Below are positions 14,818 to 23,512 of a stretch of DNA of 64,000 bases, one piece after another. This stretch comes from JADMIH01 sp036399775 (GTDB lineage: Bacteria; Chloroflexota; Chloroflexia; QHBQ01; JADMIH01). A program made the position numbers and the translations under genes. The notes under the pieces are model-generated. The model did no database searches. It saw only the letters and a list, made by a program, of their open reading frames with translations, and was not told the DNA's origin. Where the stretch lies: contig DASWMJ010000099.1 in NCBI GenBank assembly GCA_036399775.1, positions 1 to 64,000 on the forward strand, written 5' to 3'. Each line of letters starts with the position of its first letter. Within the stretch, counting starts at the first letter, position 1.

Positions 14818-16627
14818 TCTCCTGCTCCTCTTGCTTCTCAGTTTGCTCCTGGGCGGCAGCCTTGCGTTTGCCTCTCGTGTCACCTCTGCCCTGCATGTTG
14901 TACAGCTTGATTATCTCTTCAACGCTGGTGGCGTCTTCGGGCGTGCGGTCGTCGCGCTCCTTGATGATGCGGGGGAAGCGCAACGCGTAGCCCGGCGTGG
15001 TCTCCGTCTTGCCTGCGGGGTGCATCTGCGAGCGGCTCACCTCGTCGGCCTGTATCTCCACCACGTAGCGGGGAACCACCCACACGTCGGGCGTGATGAC
15101 GCTTATCACGCGGGGGTCGGCGTGCTCTATCTTGTGGGGTTCGAGGCGCTTGCAGAGTTCCTGCCAGCCCTGGTCGGATAGTCCACTGGCTACCCTGGTG
15201 ACTGTCGGCAGCGTGTCTGTGGCCTTGTCGTACACAGACACGAGAAGCGAGCCTAGACCCCAGGATGCGCGGCGGCCCTTGCCGTAGTAGTAGCCCACGA
15301 TGGCGCAGTCTACCGTATCGCTCATCAGCGACTGGTAGGAGCGTTTCATCTTTATCCAGTTGAAGCCGCGCTTGCCCGCCTCGTATGTGCCGTCCAGACG
15401 CTTGGCTACTATGCCCTCCAGTCCTTCCTCAAGGCTGACCTCGTAGAACGATATGATCTCGTCGGGGTCTTCGGTTGTAATGCACTCGGAGACTTCCAGC
15501 CCGCCCAACCCGGTACGCGAGGTAATGGCCTCCATAAGCGCGGCGCGTCTCTCCACGTAGGGTGCGCGGGTGAGGTCGCGCCCCTCGGCCAGCAGCATAT
15601 CGAAGGCTAGCAGGCGCAGGGGGAGCGCCGCGCTCATCGCTTCTATGTTGTGTATACGCCGCCTCTGCGAAGTCTCCTGGAACGGCTTGAAAACGCCCGA
15701 CTCCGGGTCGAAGGCAAGCGCCTCGCCTTCTATGATGGCCTGGTTCGCGCCTAGCTGCTTGTGGACGGCATCTACTATGTCGGGGAACATGCCGCTCAGG
15801 TCCTCAAGCCCCCTGGAAAAGATGGCTACTTTGTCGCCATCCTTGTGTATCTGCATCCTGAAGCCGTCGTACTTCGGCTCGACCGCGCATTTGCCCAGGC
15901 GGGCCAGTATCTGCTCTGCCGTGTCGGCCCGCTCGGCCAGGGCCATACGCACGGGGTTGCCCACCCGCACCTGGATGTTTTCCAATCCCTCCACGCCCGA
16001 CGCGTAGAGAGTGCGGGCGACAAGGCCCAGGTCGCTGGAGAGGTTGTAGGCGCGCTCTATGGCGGGGCGCATCGTTTTATCCCCGGCCTTCGCCACTGAA
16101 AGTGCGTCCATGAGGGTGGGGTCGCCCACACCTACGCGCAGGCGGCCCACGACTATGCGGGCGATGTGCTTTGCCTCAAGGGGGGAGAGTTGCGCGAAGA
16201 GCTTCGCCAGCAGGGTGACTTTTGCCTCCTGGCTGCCGGGGCCTACCGCCTTCGTAATGCTTATCAGGTGCGCGTAGACCTCCGTCAGAGGCAGTCCGTT
16301 CTCACCCGCCTGGCTGTCGGCGCTTTTGGCGTATTCCTGCGCGGTCAGCCCTGCGTCTCCCAATTGTTTCGAGCGGCGGAGCACGTCGTCTGCCGAGACG
16401 TTGTAAGCTTGCGCTATCGAGCGGAAGATTAGGCGCTCGTTCATGCCAAACTCTTCCTGGATGAAGTCGGGCAGGAGGCGGCCTTGCGTCAGGTAGACCA
16501 GTTCTTTTATCTCTTCGGGGCCTGCCTGGCCGAGCAGTTCGGACAGCATCGCTATCATCTGGGTGCGGCCCGTGACAGGCTCAAGGGCCTCAAGGGTTTC
16601 GGCCAGCGTGTTGAAAGGCATGGACAT
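14810..16627 (-). CDS. ATP-dependent DNA ligase (archaeal/eukaryal type)
   Basis: The 605-aa protein has an N-terminal DNA-binding domain, the adenylation motif I EPKYDGFRMQIHK (nucleophile Lys252), motif III-like FDMLLAEGRDLT, motif IV EGLEGIVAKRL and motif V WIKMKRSY, followed by an OB-fold. It seals nicks using ATP. Length and order match the ligase I/archaeal LigB family, not the short LigD or phage types. In Bacteria this long ATP form occurs in a few phyla including Chloroflexota, alongside NAD-dependent LigA. Charged, Glu/Gln-rich C-terminal tail. It heads the ligase-SRPBCC-folC cluster. Confidence 0.94.
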   Translation of the reverse strand: MSMPFNTLAETLEALEPVTGRTQMIAMLSELLGQAGPEEIKELVYLTQGRLLPDFIQEEFGMNERLIFRSIAQAYNVSADDVLRRSKQLGDAGLTAQEYAKSADSQAGENGLPLTEVYAHLISITKAVGPGSQEAKVTLLAKLFAQLSPLEAKHIARIVVGRLRVGVGDPTLMDALSVAKAGDKTMRPAIERAYNLSSDLGLVARTLYASGVEGLENIQVRVGNPVRMALAERADTAEQILARLGKCAVEPKYDGFRMQIHKDGDKVAIFSRGLEDLSGMFPDIVDAVHKQLGANQAIIEGEALAFDPESGVFKPFQETSQRRRIHNIEAMSAALPLRLLAFDMLLAEGRDLTRAPYVERRAALMEAITSRTGLGGLEVSECITTEDPDEIISFYEVSLEEGLEGIVAKRLDGTYEAGKRGFNWIKMKRSYQSLMSDTVDCAIVGYYYGKGRRASWGLGSLLVSVYDKATDTLPTVTRVASGLSDQGWQELCKRLEPHKIEHADPRVISVITPDVWVVPRYVVEIQADEVSRSQMHPAGKTETTPGYALRFPRIIKERDDRTPEDATSVEEIIKLYNMQGRGDTRGKRKAAAQEQTEKQEEQEIG

Positions 16628-16762
16628 GGTAGGATCATGCTCCTGGGGTGGGGTGTAATGGCCGGTTGCACACCGGCCACAGAACGATTATAAACTTGCC
16701 TACGAGCTATGGCAAGCAGCTTACAGAAGTGGCCCAGGGCTGAAGTATCTGAATGGGAGAGG

Positions 16763-16912
16763 CGAACGAAACCGCCAAGACGCCAAGAGCGCCAAGATTA
16801 CGCCAAGTTATCGTGTTATATATGGGGTAGGTGAACAGTGAGTTTGTGGTAAGGCCCCATAGAATTCTTGGCGTAATCTTGGCGCTCTTGGTGTCTTGGC
16901 GGTTTCGTTTCG
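16763..16912. repeat. Large inverted repeat with ~45-bp arms
   Basis: The left arm (16763-16807) is built of ACCGCCAAGAC-like units and is nearly perfectly complementary to the right arm (about 16867-16912). The ~60-bp loop is AT-rich. The element fills much of the 328-bp gap between rpoN and the DNA ligase gene, where no gene is seen. A related inverted element lies at 34789-34923. Confidence 0.85.
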
Positions 16913-16955
16913 TAATTATGGGAGGAACTGGCAATCAGGATGGATGAGAAGAGAG

Positions 16956-18395
16956 TTATGAGCGTAGGGTGGAGGGGAGGATGCCTAGCTGGCTGCGGTA
17001 CTTGGCTACGGTGCGGCGGGCGATGCGGATGCCGCGCTCTCGCAGGCGGGCTACTATCTCGCGGTCGGCCATCGGCTTGCCTTCTTTCTCCACTATCTCT
17101 TTGATTACGTCTTTGATGCTGAGGGAGGCGGTGAAGAAGTCGGCGAAGGGTACGACGCGCCTGTCGGGGAGCATTACGTACTTGCCTGCGGTGGCGCGGC
17201 TCACGGTCGACTCGTGCAAGCTGGTGGCCTCGGCTATCTGCGCCCTGGTGAGGGGCTTGAGGTGGCGGATGCCGTGCAGGAGGAAGCCCTCCTGGTGCTC
17301 TACGAGCGCCCTGGCTATCTTGGTGAGGGTCTCTCTGCGCTGCCTGATGTTCGACAGGAATAGCTTGGTGCGCGATACGTACTGCTGGATGTGCTTTTTG
17401 TCGTTGTCGGACATGCCGTCGGACCTGTTCCGCAGATCGGTCGCCATCTGGCCGTAGAGGGGGTTCAGGCGCATGAAGAAGCGGCGGGACTCTACCACCT
17501 CTACCTCCAACTCGCCGTCCACTTCCTTGATGATAACGTCGGGGGCGACGTACTGCGCCCTGGAGGGCCTGCCCCAGGTGGCTACGTCGTCCTCCATCCA
17601 CTCCACCGGGTAGGGGGTGAGGTTGTGCTTTATGTACTCGCGGGCGTCCTCTACCTCTTCGACGGTTGTGTCTAGCTTCTGGGCTATCTGGCTGTATTTG
17701 TGCTCGCCAAGCTCGACGAAGTATTCTTCCAGGATGCGGCGAACGTGGGGCGGCTCTTCGCCCGTCTCCTGCTTCATGTGGTCCAGTTGTAGAATGAGGC
17801 ACTCGCGAGGGTCGCGCGCACCTATACCGGGGGGGCCGATGCGCTGCATGACCTGTAGTACACGCTCTACCTGCTCCAAAGTGACACCCATCTCCGAGGC
17901 GATGGCGGCAGGCTCGCACGTCAGGAAGCCCCGGTCATCCAGGCTGCCGAGGATGTAGTCGGCGATCTCGAAGTCGGAGCTGTTGAGGGTGGAGCGGAGG
18001 TCGAGCATCATGCGCTCGCGCAGGGTGGCTTCGGCGGCGACCAATGATACGGGGTCGAAGTCGTCATCGTCGGCGGATAGAGAGGAGTAGCCGCCGTCCG
18101 ACCTGTCTTCCTGGTAGCCTAGCTGCGAGAAGCCGAATTCGTCGCCGGTGGACGAGTTGTTGTTTGTAGAATTGCCGCCGCGCAGGCATTGGAGGCAGAC
18201 GCCATTACGCAATACCTCGCCGCATAGAGAGCAGGTCTGGTGCTCGGTTATCTCAAGGGCGGGGTTCTCTTCGGCCTCCTGTTTGATGAGGTTTTGGAGT
18301 TCTTGCGAGGAGAGGGCCAGTACGTGATTGACGGCGATAAGCGTGGGCGACACGCGCATTGACTGTTCGTAGTTAAGGTCGAGGGAAATATCCAT
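16956..18395 (-). CDS. rpoN: RNA polymerase sigma-54 factor with N-terminal zinc ribbon
   Basis: Region I is the Gln/Leu-rich start (LNYEQSMRVSPTLI...LQNLIKQEAEENPALE). The core-binding and HTH regions follow, and the C-terminus carries the RpoN box ARRTVAKYR, residues ~459-467, for -24 recognition. At 479 aa it is full length. Between region I and the core-binding domain sits CSLCGEVLRNGVCLQC (Cys 55, 58, 67, 70), a four-Cys zinc-ribbon-like insert not found in proteobacterial RpoN. Sigma-54 needs an AAA+ enhancer-binding activator; none is encoded in this window. The gene is monocistronic. A large inverted repeat follows it. Confidence 0.95.
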   Translation of the reverse strand: MDISLDLNYEQSMRVSPTLIAVNHVLALSSQELQNLIKQEAEENPALEITEHQTCSLCGEVLRNGVCLQCLRGGNSTNNNSSTGDEFGFSQLGYQEDRSDGGYSSLSADDDDFDPVSLVAAEATLRERMMLDLRSTLNSSDFEIADYILGSLDDRGFLTCEPAAIASEMGVTLEQVERVLQVMQRIGPPGIGARDPRECLILQLDHMKQETGEEPPHVRRILEEYFVELGEHKYSQIAQKLDTTVEEVEDAREYIKHNLTPYPVEWMEDDVATWGRPSRAQYVAPDVIIKEVDGELEVEVVESRRFFMRLNPLYGQMATDLRNRSDGMSDNDKKHIQQYVSRTKLFLSNIRQRRETLTKIARALVEHQEGFLLHGIRHLKPLTRAQIAEATSLHESTVSRATAGKYVMLPDRRVVPFADFFTASLSIKDVIKEIVEKEGKPMADREIVARLRERGIRIARRTVAKYRSQLGILPSTLRS

Positions 18396-18510
18396 GATGA
18401 GCCTACCTGTAACGTAAGACTAATATGAGCAAGGACAGGGGGAGAGGCACAACCATCGCAGGGTTGAGCCACCGCCGATAGGGCAAGAAGTGTGCCATGT
18501 GTGAGAAGCT

Positions 18511-18560
18511 GGAAGTTAGAAATCAGAAATCAGAAATCAGAAATCAGAAATCAGAAGTCG
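18511..18560. repeat. Heptanucleotide array (AGAAATC)n
   Basis: Six or seven degenerate copies of the 7-mer AGAAATC, starting as GAAGTTA and ending as AGAAGTC, lie between rpoN and the following membrane-protein gene. Confidence 0.85.
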
Positions 18561-18643
18561 GGACTATCCAGGGAAGGTGGTATACTCAGCTTGTGACACT
18601 GATACTCAGCAGATATGAGCTAAGTGAAGAAAATGGTAGGCAT

Positions 18644-19237
18644 ATGTCGCTACTTCGGTATATATGGAGGGACCGCTTATTATCAGCGACCTTTATGACG
18701 CTGGTGATAGTTGCTGTCTGCGGCGTCACTGCTATGCTTATTTTGAGACCGCCGCAAACTGATGCGCTGGCCGAGTTGCGAGCGCTGCCCCTTTATCCCG
18801 GCGTTAGCTCGCCCAGCTTTAGCGACAACACGCGATTTCAAGAGGCTGAGGTCAGAAAATGGAACACAAAGAACGGCGGGATTATATGGTCGGACAGACA
18901 TAGAAGCCTGAATGTTACTAAAGCAAGTTTGACGTTCGCTACAGATGACGAGCCTGGAACTGTGATGGAATTCTACAATGACCAGGTGCCAAGACGTGGA
19001 TATTGGGCGGTAGGAAGCAAGCCGCCAGGTTATAGATACCTAAGGTGGGTTGCGCCCTTCGAAATGATCGCGGACTTATCAGGGTTGATCCTTGGCGATG
19101 AGCTTGACCACCCGATTACCTTCTATGAGGTGAACGTTACCGCTGTCGAAGCGCAGCCTGATTACGATGCCAGGAGCCGTACCACCCAAGTGACGGTCGA
19201 GCTTATTATATTGAGTGAAGCCGGTGAGCTTAAATAG
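18644..19237 (+). CDS. Single-pass membrane protein of unknown function
   Basis: From ATG 18644 the protein is 197 aa: a short basic N-terminus (SLLRYIWRDRLLS), one TM helix (TFMTLVIVAVCGVTAMLIL), then an extracytoplasmic domain of ~155 residues. The frame is open back to 18497, but that part is heptanucleotide repeat and reads as low-complexity sequence, so the later start is preferred. I do not recognise the domain. Features include LPLYPGVSSPSFSDNTRF and FATDDEPGTVMEFYNDQVPRRGY. The latter resembles a segment common in small Chloroflexota lipoproteins where a difference between two terms is scored, but this is only an impression. Confidence 0.6.
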   Translation: MSLLRYIWRDRLLSATFMTLVIVAVCGVTAMLILRPPQTDALAELRALPLYPGVSSPSFSDNTRFQEAEVRKWNTKNGGIIWSDRHRSLNVTKASLTFATDDEPGTVMEFYNDQVPRRGYWAVGSKPPGYRYLRWVAPFEMIADLSGLILGDELDHPITFYEVNVTAVEAQPDYDARSRTTQVTVELIILSEAGELK

Positions 19238-19246
19238 GCGCGTCGA

Positions 19247-19747
19247 CTACTTGCCTGATTGCTCGCGCCAGTCTTCTATCATTTCGGCATGTTCTTCGTC
19301 GTGGCTGACGCTGACGCTGATGCAGGCAGCTATGGACATGTCGGCGTGGTCGTCGCCGGGGGCGGGGGCGAAGAGGGCGGTATTGTCTGTCTCACGGAGG
19401 ACTTCTATCATTTCTTCTCTTGAGGCTATTAGCTCGGTGATGACTTCGTGCAGGGTGGCGTCTATCGTGGCCTGGTGGTGCTCGTGATTGAAGGTTTCGT
19501 TGGCTTCTTCATCGAGGTCGAGCATGGGGTGGCGCTCGCCGGAGAGCATGGCGCGGTACATGGCGGTCTGGCTGCGGTCCCAGGCGGCGAGATGGGCGAG
19601 TAGGTCGCGGATGGACCAGTCGCCGCACACGCCGGGTTGTAGCATGTCTTCATCGGATAGGCCCGCGTAGGAGTTGAGCAGGCGCTCGCGGGCGTCTTGC
19701 AGTTGGCCCGCGAGCATCTGGCGGCGGGCGGTGGCTAGAAAGTCCAT
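19247..19747 (-). CDS. DinB-like four-helix protein
   Basis: The protein is 166 aa and all-helical, with the pattern of the DinB/YfiT/maleylpyruvate-isomerase superfamily: a first helix, then WSIRDLLAHLAAWD, a middle helix, and a C-terminal HDEEHAEMIEDW. The His in LAHLAAWD and the HDEEH motif are the usual metal-binding positions. These proteins are metal-dependent thiol transferases or detoxification enzymes; the substrate is not predictable. ATG 19747 is preceded by AGGAG at good spacing. Reading further upstream only translates the terminator hairpin, so that is rejected. Confidence 0.8.
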   Translation of the reverse strand: MDFLATARRQMLAGQLQDARERLLNSYAGLSDEDMLQPGVCGDWSIRDLLAHLAAWDRSQTAMYRAMLSGERHPMLDLDEEANETFNHEHHQATIDATLHEVITELIASREEMIEVLRETDNTALFAPAPGDDHADMSIAACISVSVSHDEEHAEMIEDWREQSGK

Positions 19748-19768
19748 TTTATCTCCTGGATGGAAAGT

Positions 19769-19817
19769 TATTTCTTTTGGAAAGCGGTCCCTGAGGGACC
19801 GCTTTCCAAAAGAAATA
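19769..19817. terminator. 23-bp perfect hairpin terminator after the thiolase gene
   Basis: Arms 19769-19791 and 19795-19817 are perfect reverse complements around TGA. The GC core GCGGTCCC/GGGACCGC is flanked by A/T-rich outer arms, giving a U-rich end on either strand. It lies 16 bp beyond the thiolase stop and just before the ribosome site of the DinB-like gene. Confidence 0.88.
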
Positions 19818-19832
19818 GAGAAGATTTTTCTG

Positions 19833-21026
19833 CTAGTCGCCAACCTGAAGGATGATGGCGTCGCCTTGAGCGGTGCCGGAGCAGATGGCAGCCATGCCTA
19901 TGCCGCCGCCGCGCCTGCGTAGCTCGTGGATGAGGGTGAGGATGATACGAGCGCCGGATGCGCCTATGGGGTGGCCGAGGGCTACCGCACCGCCGTTGAC
20001 GTTTACCTTATCTTCGTGGAGGCCGAGGCGCGCCATGCTGATTAGGGTGACGCTGGCGAAGGCTTCGTTTATCTCTACGAGGTCAAGATCGTCCGGGGTC
20101 ATGCCCAGCTTCTTGAGGGCGTCCTGTCCGGCCATCGCGGGTACGTAGGCGAGGTAGGGGGTGTCCCAGGCGGCGACACCGTAGCCCAGGATGCGGGCGA
20201 GGGGCTTGAGGCCGTGCGCCTTTGCGTAGTCGGCGGAGGCGAGCGTCATGGCAGCCGCGCCGTCGTTGAGGCCGGGGGCGTTGCCTGCGGTGACGGTGCC
20301 GTTGGGGTCGAAGACGGGTTTGAGTTTGGCGAGGGCTTCAAGGGAGGTCTCGCGGCGGGGGGACTCGTCGGTGTCTACCGTGATGTCGCCCTTCTTTTTG
20401 TCGGGTATGATTACGGGTACGATCTCCTCAGCCAGGGTGGCATTGTCTATGGCGGCCAGTGCTCGCTGGTGGGAGCGGTAGGCCCAGGCGTCCTGCTCTT
20501 CGCGGCTGCACTTTTCTTCGGCGGCTACGGTGGAGCCATGCGTGCCCATGTGGACTTTCATAAGGGGGTCGGTGAGGCCGTCGTGGATGACGCCGTCTAC
20601 AAGCTCGCCGTTGCCCATGCGGAGGCCCCAGCGCGCACCGAAGGAGTAGAAGGGGGCGTTGGACATGCTCTCCATGCCGCCCGCGACGATTAGCTGGTGG
20701 TGGCCGAGGCGGATGAGGTCGCTGGCGAGGGTGACAGCGCGCATGCCGCTGCCGCACACGCGGTTGATGGTGTCGGAGGTGACTTCACGGCTGAGACCGG
20801 CTTTGAACGAGGCTTGACGGGAGGGGACCATGCCCATGCCCGCCTGCACGACGCAGCCCATCATGGTGTGGTTTACGTCGGCTTTGTCTATGTCGCTGCG
20901 CTGCATGGCTTCGCGCATGGCTATGGAACCAAGTTCTACCGCCGAGATGGAGGCGAGGGAGCCGCCGAACTTGCCGAAGGGGGTGCGTGCGCCTGCAAGG
21001 ATTACGGGGTTATTGTTTGTTGTCAT
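19833..21026 (-). CDS. Acetyl-CoA C-acetyltransferase (thiolase)
   Basis: This is a 397-aa thiolase with the active-site Cys in NRVCGSGMRAV, the motif NVNGGAVALGHPIGASGAR (catalytic His) and the C-terminal CSGTAQGDAI (second Cys). It catalyses reversible condensation of acetyl-CoA or cleavage of 3-ketoacyl-CoA. All catalytic residues are present. An acyl-CoA dehydrogenase gene lies nearby (22118-23488) on the same strand, but a toxin-antitoxin module separates them, so a single beta-oxidation operon is not certain. The biosynthetic versus degradative class cannot be decided from sequence alone. Confidence 0.94.
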   Translation of the reverse strand: MTTNNNPVILAGARTPFGKFGGSLASISAVELGSIAMREAMQRSDIDKADVNHTMMGCVVQAGMGMVPSRQASFKAGLSREVTSDTINRVCGSGMRAVTLASDLIRLGHHQLIVAGGMESMSNAPFYSFGARWGLRMGNGELVDGVIHDGLTDPLMKVHMGTHGSTVAAEEKCSREEQDAWAYRSHQRALAAIDNATLAEEIVPVIIPDKKKGDITVDTDESPRRETSLEALAKLKPVFDPNGTVTAGNAPGLNDGAAAMTLASADYAKAHGLKPLARILGYGVAAWDTPYLAYVPAMAGQDALKKLGMTPDDLDLVEINEAFASVTLISMARLGLHEDKVNVNGGAVALGHPIGASGARIILTLIHELRRRGGGIGMAAICSGTAQGDAIILQVGD

Positions 21027-21052
21027 TTTTGTTGTCTCCTTTGTCGTTTGGG

Positions 21053-21439
21053 CTACCGTAGCCTTGTAATGCCATATGCGTCGAATGCCTCGTCCGCACT
21101 AATGATGGGCATTTGCTCTATTATTGCTTGAGCGATGAGTAGGCGGTCAAACGGATCACGATGATGAAGGGGCATAGACGCAATCAAAGCAGTGTGAGCG
21201 ATAGTTATATCAAGAGAATTGATCCTATTCCGTCTCAACTGGTTTGTGATGAAGGGTTCAAAAGGCTGAGGTACCTGCAACTTACCCAGCCGCACCTTAA
21301 TTGCTATTTCCCAAACGCTGGCAATGCTGAGAAAGATGTCGTTGTTTGGATCGTTGATATGCTCCAGCGATTTGCTGTCAAGATTGGTCTTCTTCCCAAC
21401 GAACCAGAGAAAGGCGTGCGTGTCAAGCAGTAGCCTCAT
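21053..21439 (-). CDS. PIN-domain toxin (VapC-like)
   Basis: The protein is 128 aa with PIN motifs: RLLLDTHAFLW (first Asp), SVWEIAIKVRLGKL (Glu) and DPFDRLLIAQA (acidic pair), ending near ISADEAFDAYG. PIN toxins are Mg-dependent ribonucleases. The start codon overlaps the antitoxin stop by ATGA, so the two are translationally coupled. Catalytic residues are intact. Confidence 0.9.
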   Translation of the reverse strand: MRLLLDTHAFLWFVGKKTNLDSKSLEHINDPNNDIFLSIASVWEIAIKVRLGKLQVPQPFEPFITNQLRRNRINSLDITIAHTALIASMPLHHRDPFDRLLIAQAIIEQMPIISADEAFDAYGITRLR

Positions 21440-21675
21440 TCCATATACTCTTTGAAGTCCTCTAAAGGCGCATCGAAATCATCCGCCATCCATATCAAGC
21501 CCTCAGCACTCCCAGGCTGCCTGGGTAGCTTGACATCGCCCAAGGCATCACCCACAGGCACCAATTGTATTACTTGCTGTCCATCTTGAGTGATGAAGAC
21601 AGTCTCCCCTCTGATGGCTTCCGCAATCAGGTCTGGTAGACGCGTTTTGGCTTCCTCGGCGCTAACCTGCACCAT
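21436..21675 (-). CDS. Phd/YefM-type antitoxin
   Basis: The 79-aa protein begins MVQVSAEEAKTRLPDLI and continues ...GETVFITQDGQQVIQLVPV, the Phd/YefM DNA-binding fold. The C-terminal tail, rich in acidic and aromatic residues, should bind and inhibit the PIN toxin. GAGGTG precedes ATG 21675. Antitoxins of this type repress their own operon; no clear operator was picked out upstream. Confidence 0.88.
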   Translation of the reverse strand: MVQVSAEEAKTRLPDLIAEAIRGETVFITQDGQQVIQLVPVGDALGDVKLPRQPGSAEGLIWMADDFDAPLEDFKEYME

Positions 21676-21725
21676 TGCTCTTCACCTCACTATTTCTCAA
21701 TACCATAGTATGCTTGTAATGTGTC

Positions 21726-21811
21726 GCCTCTACGGGGCTTGTGAATATTATCCCTATAAACCACAGGGCTTACGCCCTGGGCTACATCTGTACCGCCCCT
21801 ACGGGGCTTGC
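21726..21811. repeat. Intergenic repeat with hairpin
   Basis: A 15-bp unit occurs twice in direct orientation (CCTCTACGGGGCTTG at ~21727-21741, CCCCTACGGGGCTTG at ~21796-21810). Between them lies a hairpin CAGGGC/GCCCTG (21764-21769 with 21774-21779). It resembles a dispersed intergenic element. No gene lies here. Confidence 0.6.
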
Positions 21812-21825
21812 TCCCAAGATATGCT

Positions 21826-22071
21826 CTAACTAGCCTCTTCTTTAGCGAAAGAAGGGCCGTACAACGCCACGTCTATCTGCTCGTTAGTTAGAGGCTCGCC
21901 TTCTAGCGTGCCTAGCACAGCTAGAAGTGGGTCTTCCTTTGATGCTGGATTGCCCTGTTCATAATTGTTCTGTTTCCAGGTAAGAAACTCCAGGAAGTCT
22001 AGCACCTCGCGCAGGCGGTACTCCGGGACTTCCTTAAGTTTCTCGGTGATTTGGTCTCGTAAAGTGAGCAT
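21826..22071 (-). CDS. DUF2281-like small protein, possible orphan antitoxin
   Basis: From ATG 22071 (AAGGA 7 nt upstream) the product is 81 aa: LTLRDQITEKLKEVPEYRLREVLDFLEFL..., the helical pattern of DUF2281/VapB-like antitoxins, with a polar tail. No toxin partner sits next to it; the neighbour on one side is the PIN/Phd pair, on the other an acyl-CoA dehydrogenase. It may be a solitary antitoxin or the survivor of a degraded pair. Confidence 0.65.
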   Translation of the reverse strand: MLTLRDQITEKLKEVPEYRLREVLDFLEFLTWKQNNYEQGNPASKEDPLLAVLGTLEGEPLTNEQIDVALYGPSFAKEEAS

Positions 22072-22117
22072 TGGAGTTTCCTTCTCTATATGAGCTAGGT
22101 TGATCTGCAAGTATCCT

Positions 22118-23488
22118 CTAGTTGCCGGGCGTGGGGGTGGCTTCGCGCTCGGTGGTTATGGGGAAGGAGAAGGGGTAGTGGAGGGCGCTGATGGGATCGT
22201 GGAGGTCTTTACGCTCGTAGCCTACGGCGGGCGGGGGAGGGCAGCGATAGGGTTTGTCCTGGCGGTAGCCTAGTGCATATTCGCCCTGCATGACGGTGTG
22301 GACTTCGCGGGTGCCTTCGTAGATGACTGAGCCGCGACTGTTGCGGAGGTAGCGTTCGGCGGGGTACTCGGAGGAGTAGCCGTATGCGCCGTGTACTTCT
22401 ATGGCGTCGTTGGCGCTCTCGAAGGCGACGTTGCAGGCGTGCCACTTTGCCAGGGAGGTCTCGCGGGTGGTCTTCATGCCGTAGTTTTTCATCCAGCCTA
22501 CGCGGTAGCAGAGGAGGCGGGAGGTCTCGATGCCCGCGACCATCTTCGCTATCATCTGCTGGACTAGCTGGAACTTGCCGATGGGGCGGTTGAAGGCGTT
22601 GCGCTCGTTGGCGTACTTTACGGAGATGTCGAGGCAGGCCTGGGCTAGGCCCACAGCGCCTGTGGCGACGGTGAAGCGGCCCCAGTCGAGGGCGGACATG
22701 GCGATGGCGAAGCCCTCACCCTCCTGGCCGACGAGGTTTTCTTTGGGGACGCGCACGTCTTGCATGATGATCTCGCCGGTGTTGCCTGCGCGCACGCCTA
22801 GCTTGCCGTGGATGGTGCCTGTGGTGAGGCCGTCCATGCCGCGCTCAAGGATGAAGGCGGCCATGCCGTGATGCTTCTTGGAGCGGTCCAGGGAGGCGAA
22901 GACGAGGAAGTGGTCGGCTACGTCGGCGAGGCTGATCCAGATTTTGGAGCCGTTGAGGATGTAGCTGTCGCCGTCTTTGCGGGCGGTGGTGGCGACGTTG
23001 CCCGCGTCGGAGCCTGCGCCCGGCTCGGTGAGGCCGAAGGTGGCTAGCTTTTCGCCGCGCGCCTGGGGCTTGAGGTATTTTTCTTTTTGATGCTCGGTGC
23101 CCCATTGCAGGAGGGAGAGGGAGTTGAGACCGACGTGGACGCTCTGGATGACGCGGAAGGCGGTCTCGGCGCGCTCTATCTCTTCGCAGATGAGGCCAAA
23201 GGAGACGTAATCGAAGCCGGAGCCGCCGTATTCTTCTGGGATGGGGCCGCCGAGGAGGCCGAGCTGGCCCATCTTTTTGAGGGCGTCCCAGTTTATTTTG
23301 CCCTGCTCGTCGTGCTCGCGGGCGTAGGGGGCGATTTCGTTCTGGGCGAAGCTAAATACCAGCTTCTGTACGGCTCGCTGGTCGTCGTTTAGTAGGAAGT
23401 CCATGTAGGGTTTGTTAGCCTCCACTGCATCGTGTCGGTAGCGCCCTGTTTGTGGGCGCAGTTTGTCATTGTGCATTGAGTCTATCAT
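22118..23488 (-). CDS. Acyl-CoA dehydrogenase
   Basis: The protein has the two family signatures: FGLTEPGAGSDAGNVATTA with the FAD-binding segment WISLADVADHFLVFA, and the C-terminal helical domain with EVHGAYGYSSEYPAERYLRNSRG and YEGTREVHTVMQGEYALG. The catalytic base is expected to be the Glu in YEGT, as in the glutaryl-CoA dehydrogenase-like group. It oxidises acyl-CoA thioesters with FAD and passes electrons to ETF. Two starts are possible: 23488 (456 aa) or the Met before DFLLNDDQRAVQKL at about 23404, which matches the usual family start. A 60-residue C-terminal tail (PPPPAVGYERKDLHDPIS...) is longer than usual. Confidence 0.92.
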   Translation of the reverse strand: MIDSMHNDKLRPQTGRYRHDAVEANKPYMDFLLNDDQRAVQKLVFSFAQNEIAPYAREHDEQGKINWDALKKMGQLGLLGGPIPEEYGGSGFDYVSFGLICEEIERAETAFRVIQSVHVGLNSLSLLQWGTEHQKEKYLKPQARGEKLATFGLTEPGAGSDAGNVATTARKDGDSYILNGSKIWISLADVADHFLVFASLDRSKKHHGMAAFILERGMDGLTTGTIHGKLGVRAGNTGEIIMQDVRVPKENLVGQEGEGFAIAMSALDWGRFTVATGAVGLAQACLDISVKYANERNAFNRPIGKFQLVQQMIAKMVAGIETSRLLCYRVGWMKNYGMKTTRETSLAKWHACNVAFESANDAIEVHGAYGYSSEYPAERYLRNSRGSVIYEGTREVHTVMQGEYALGYRQDKPYRCPPPPAVGYERKDLHDPISALHYPFSFPITTEREATPTPGN

Positions 23489-23512
23489 AGGGGTGGGGGG
23501 GTGTCAACCGAA

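Noticed and set aside
16816..17919. Long alternative reading frame (~367 codons) over rpoN
   Set aside because: It is a shadow of the rpoN frame: Arg/His/Pro-rich, no domain, no ribosome site, and the rpoN frame shows complete family motifs.
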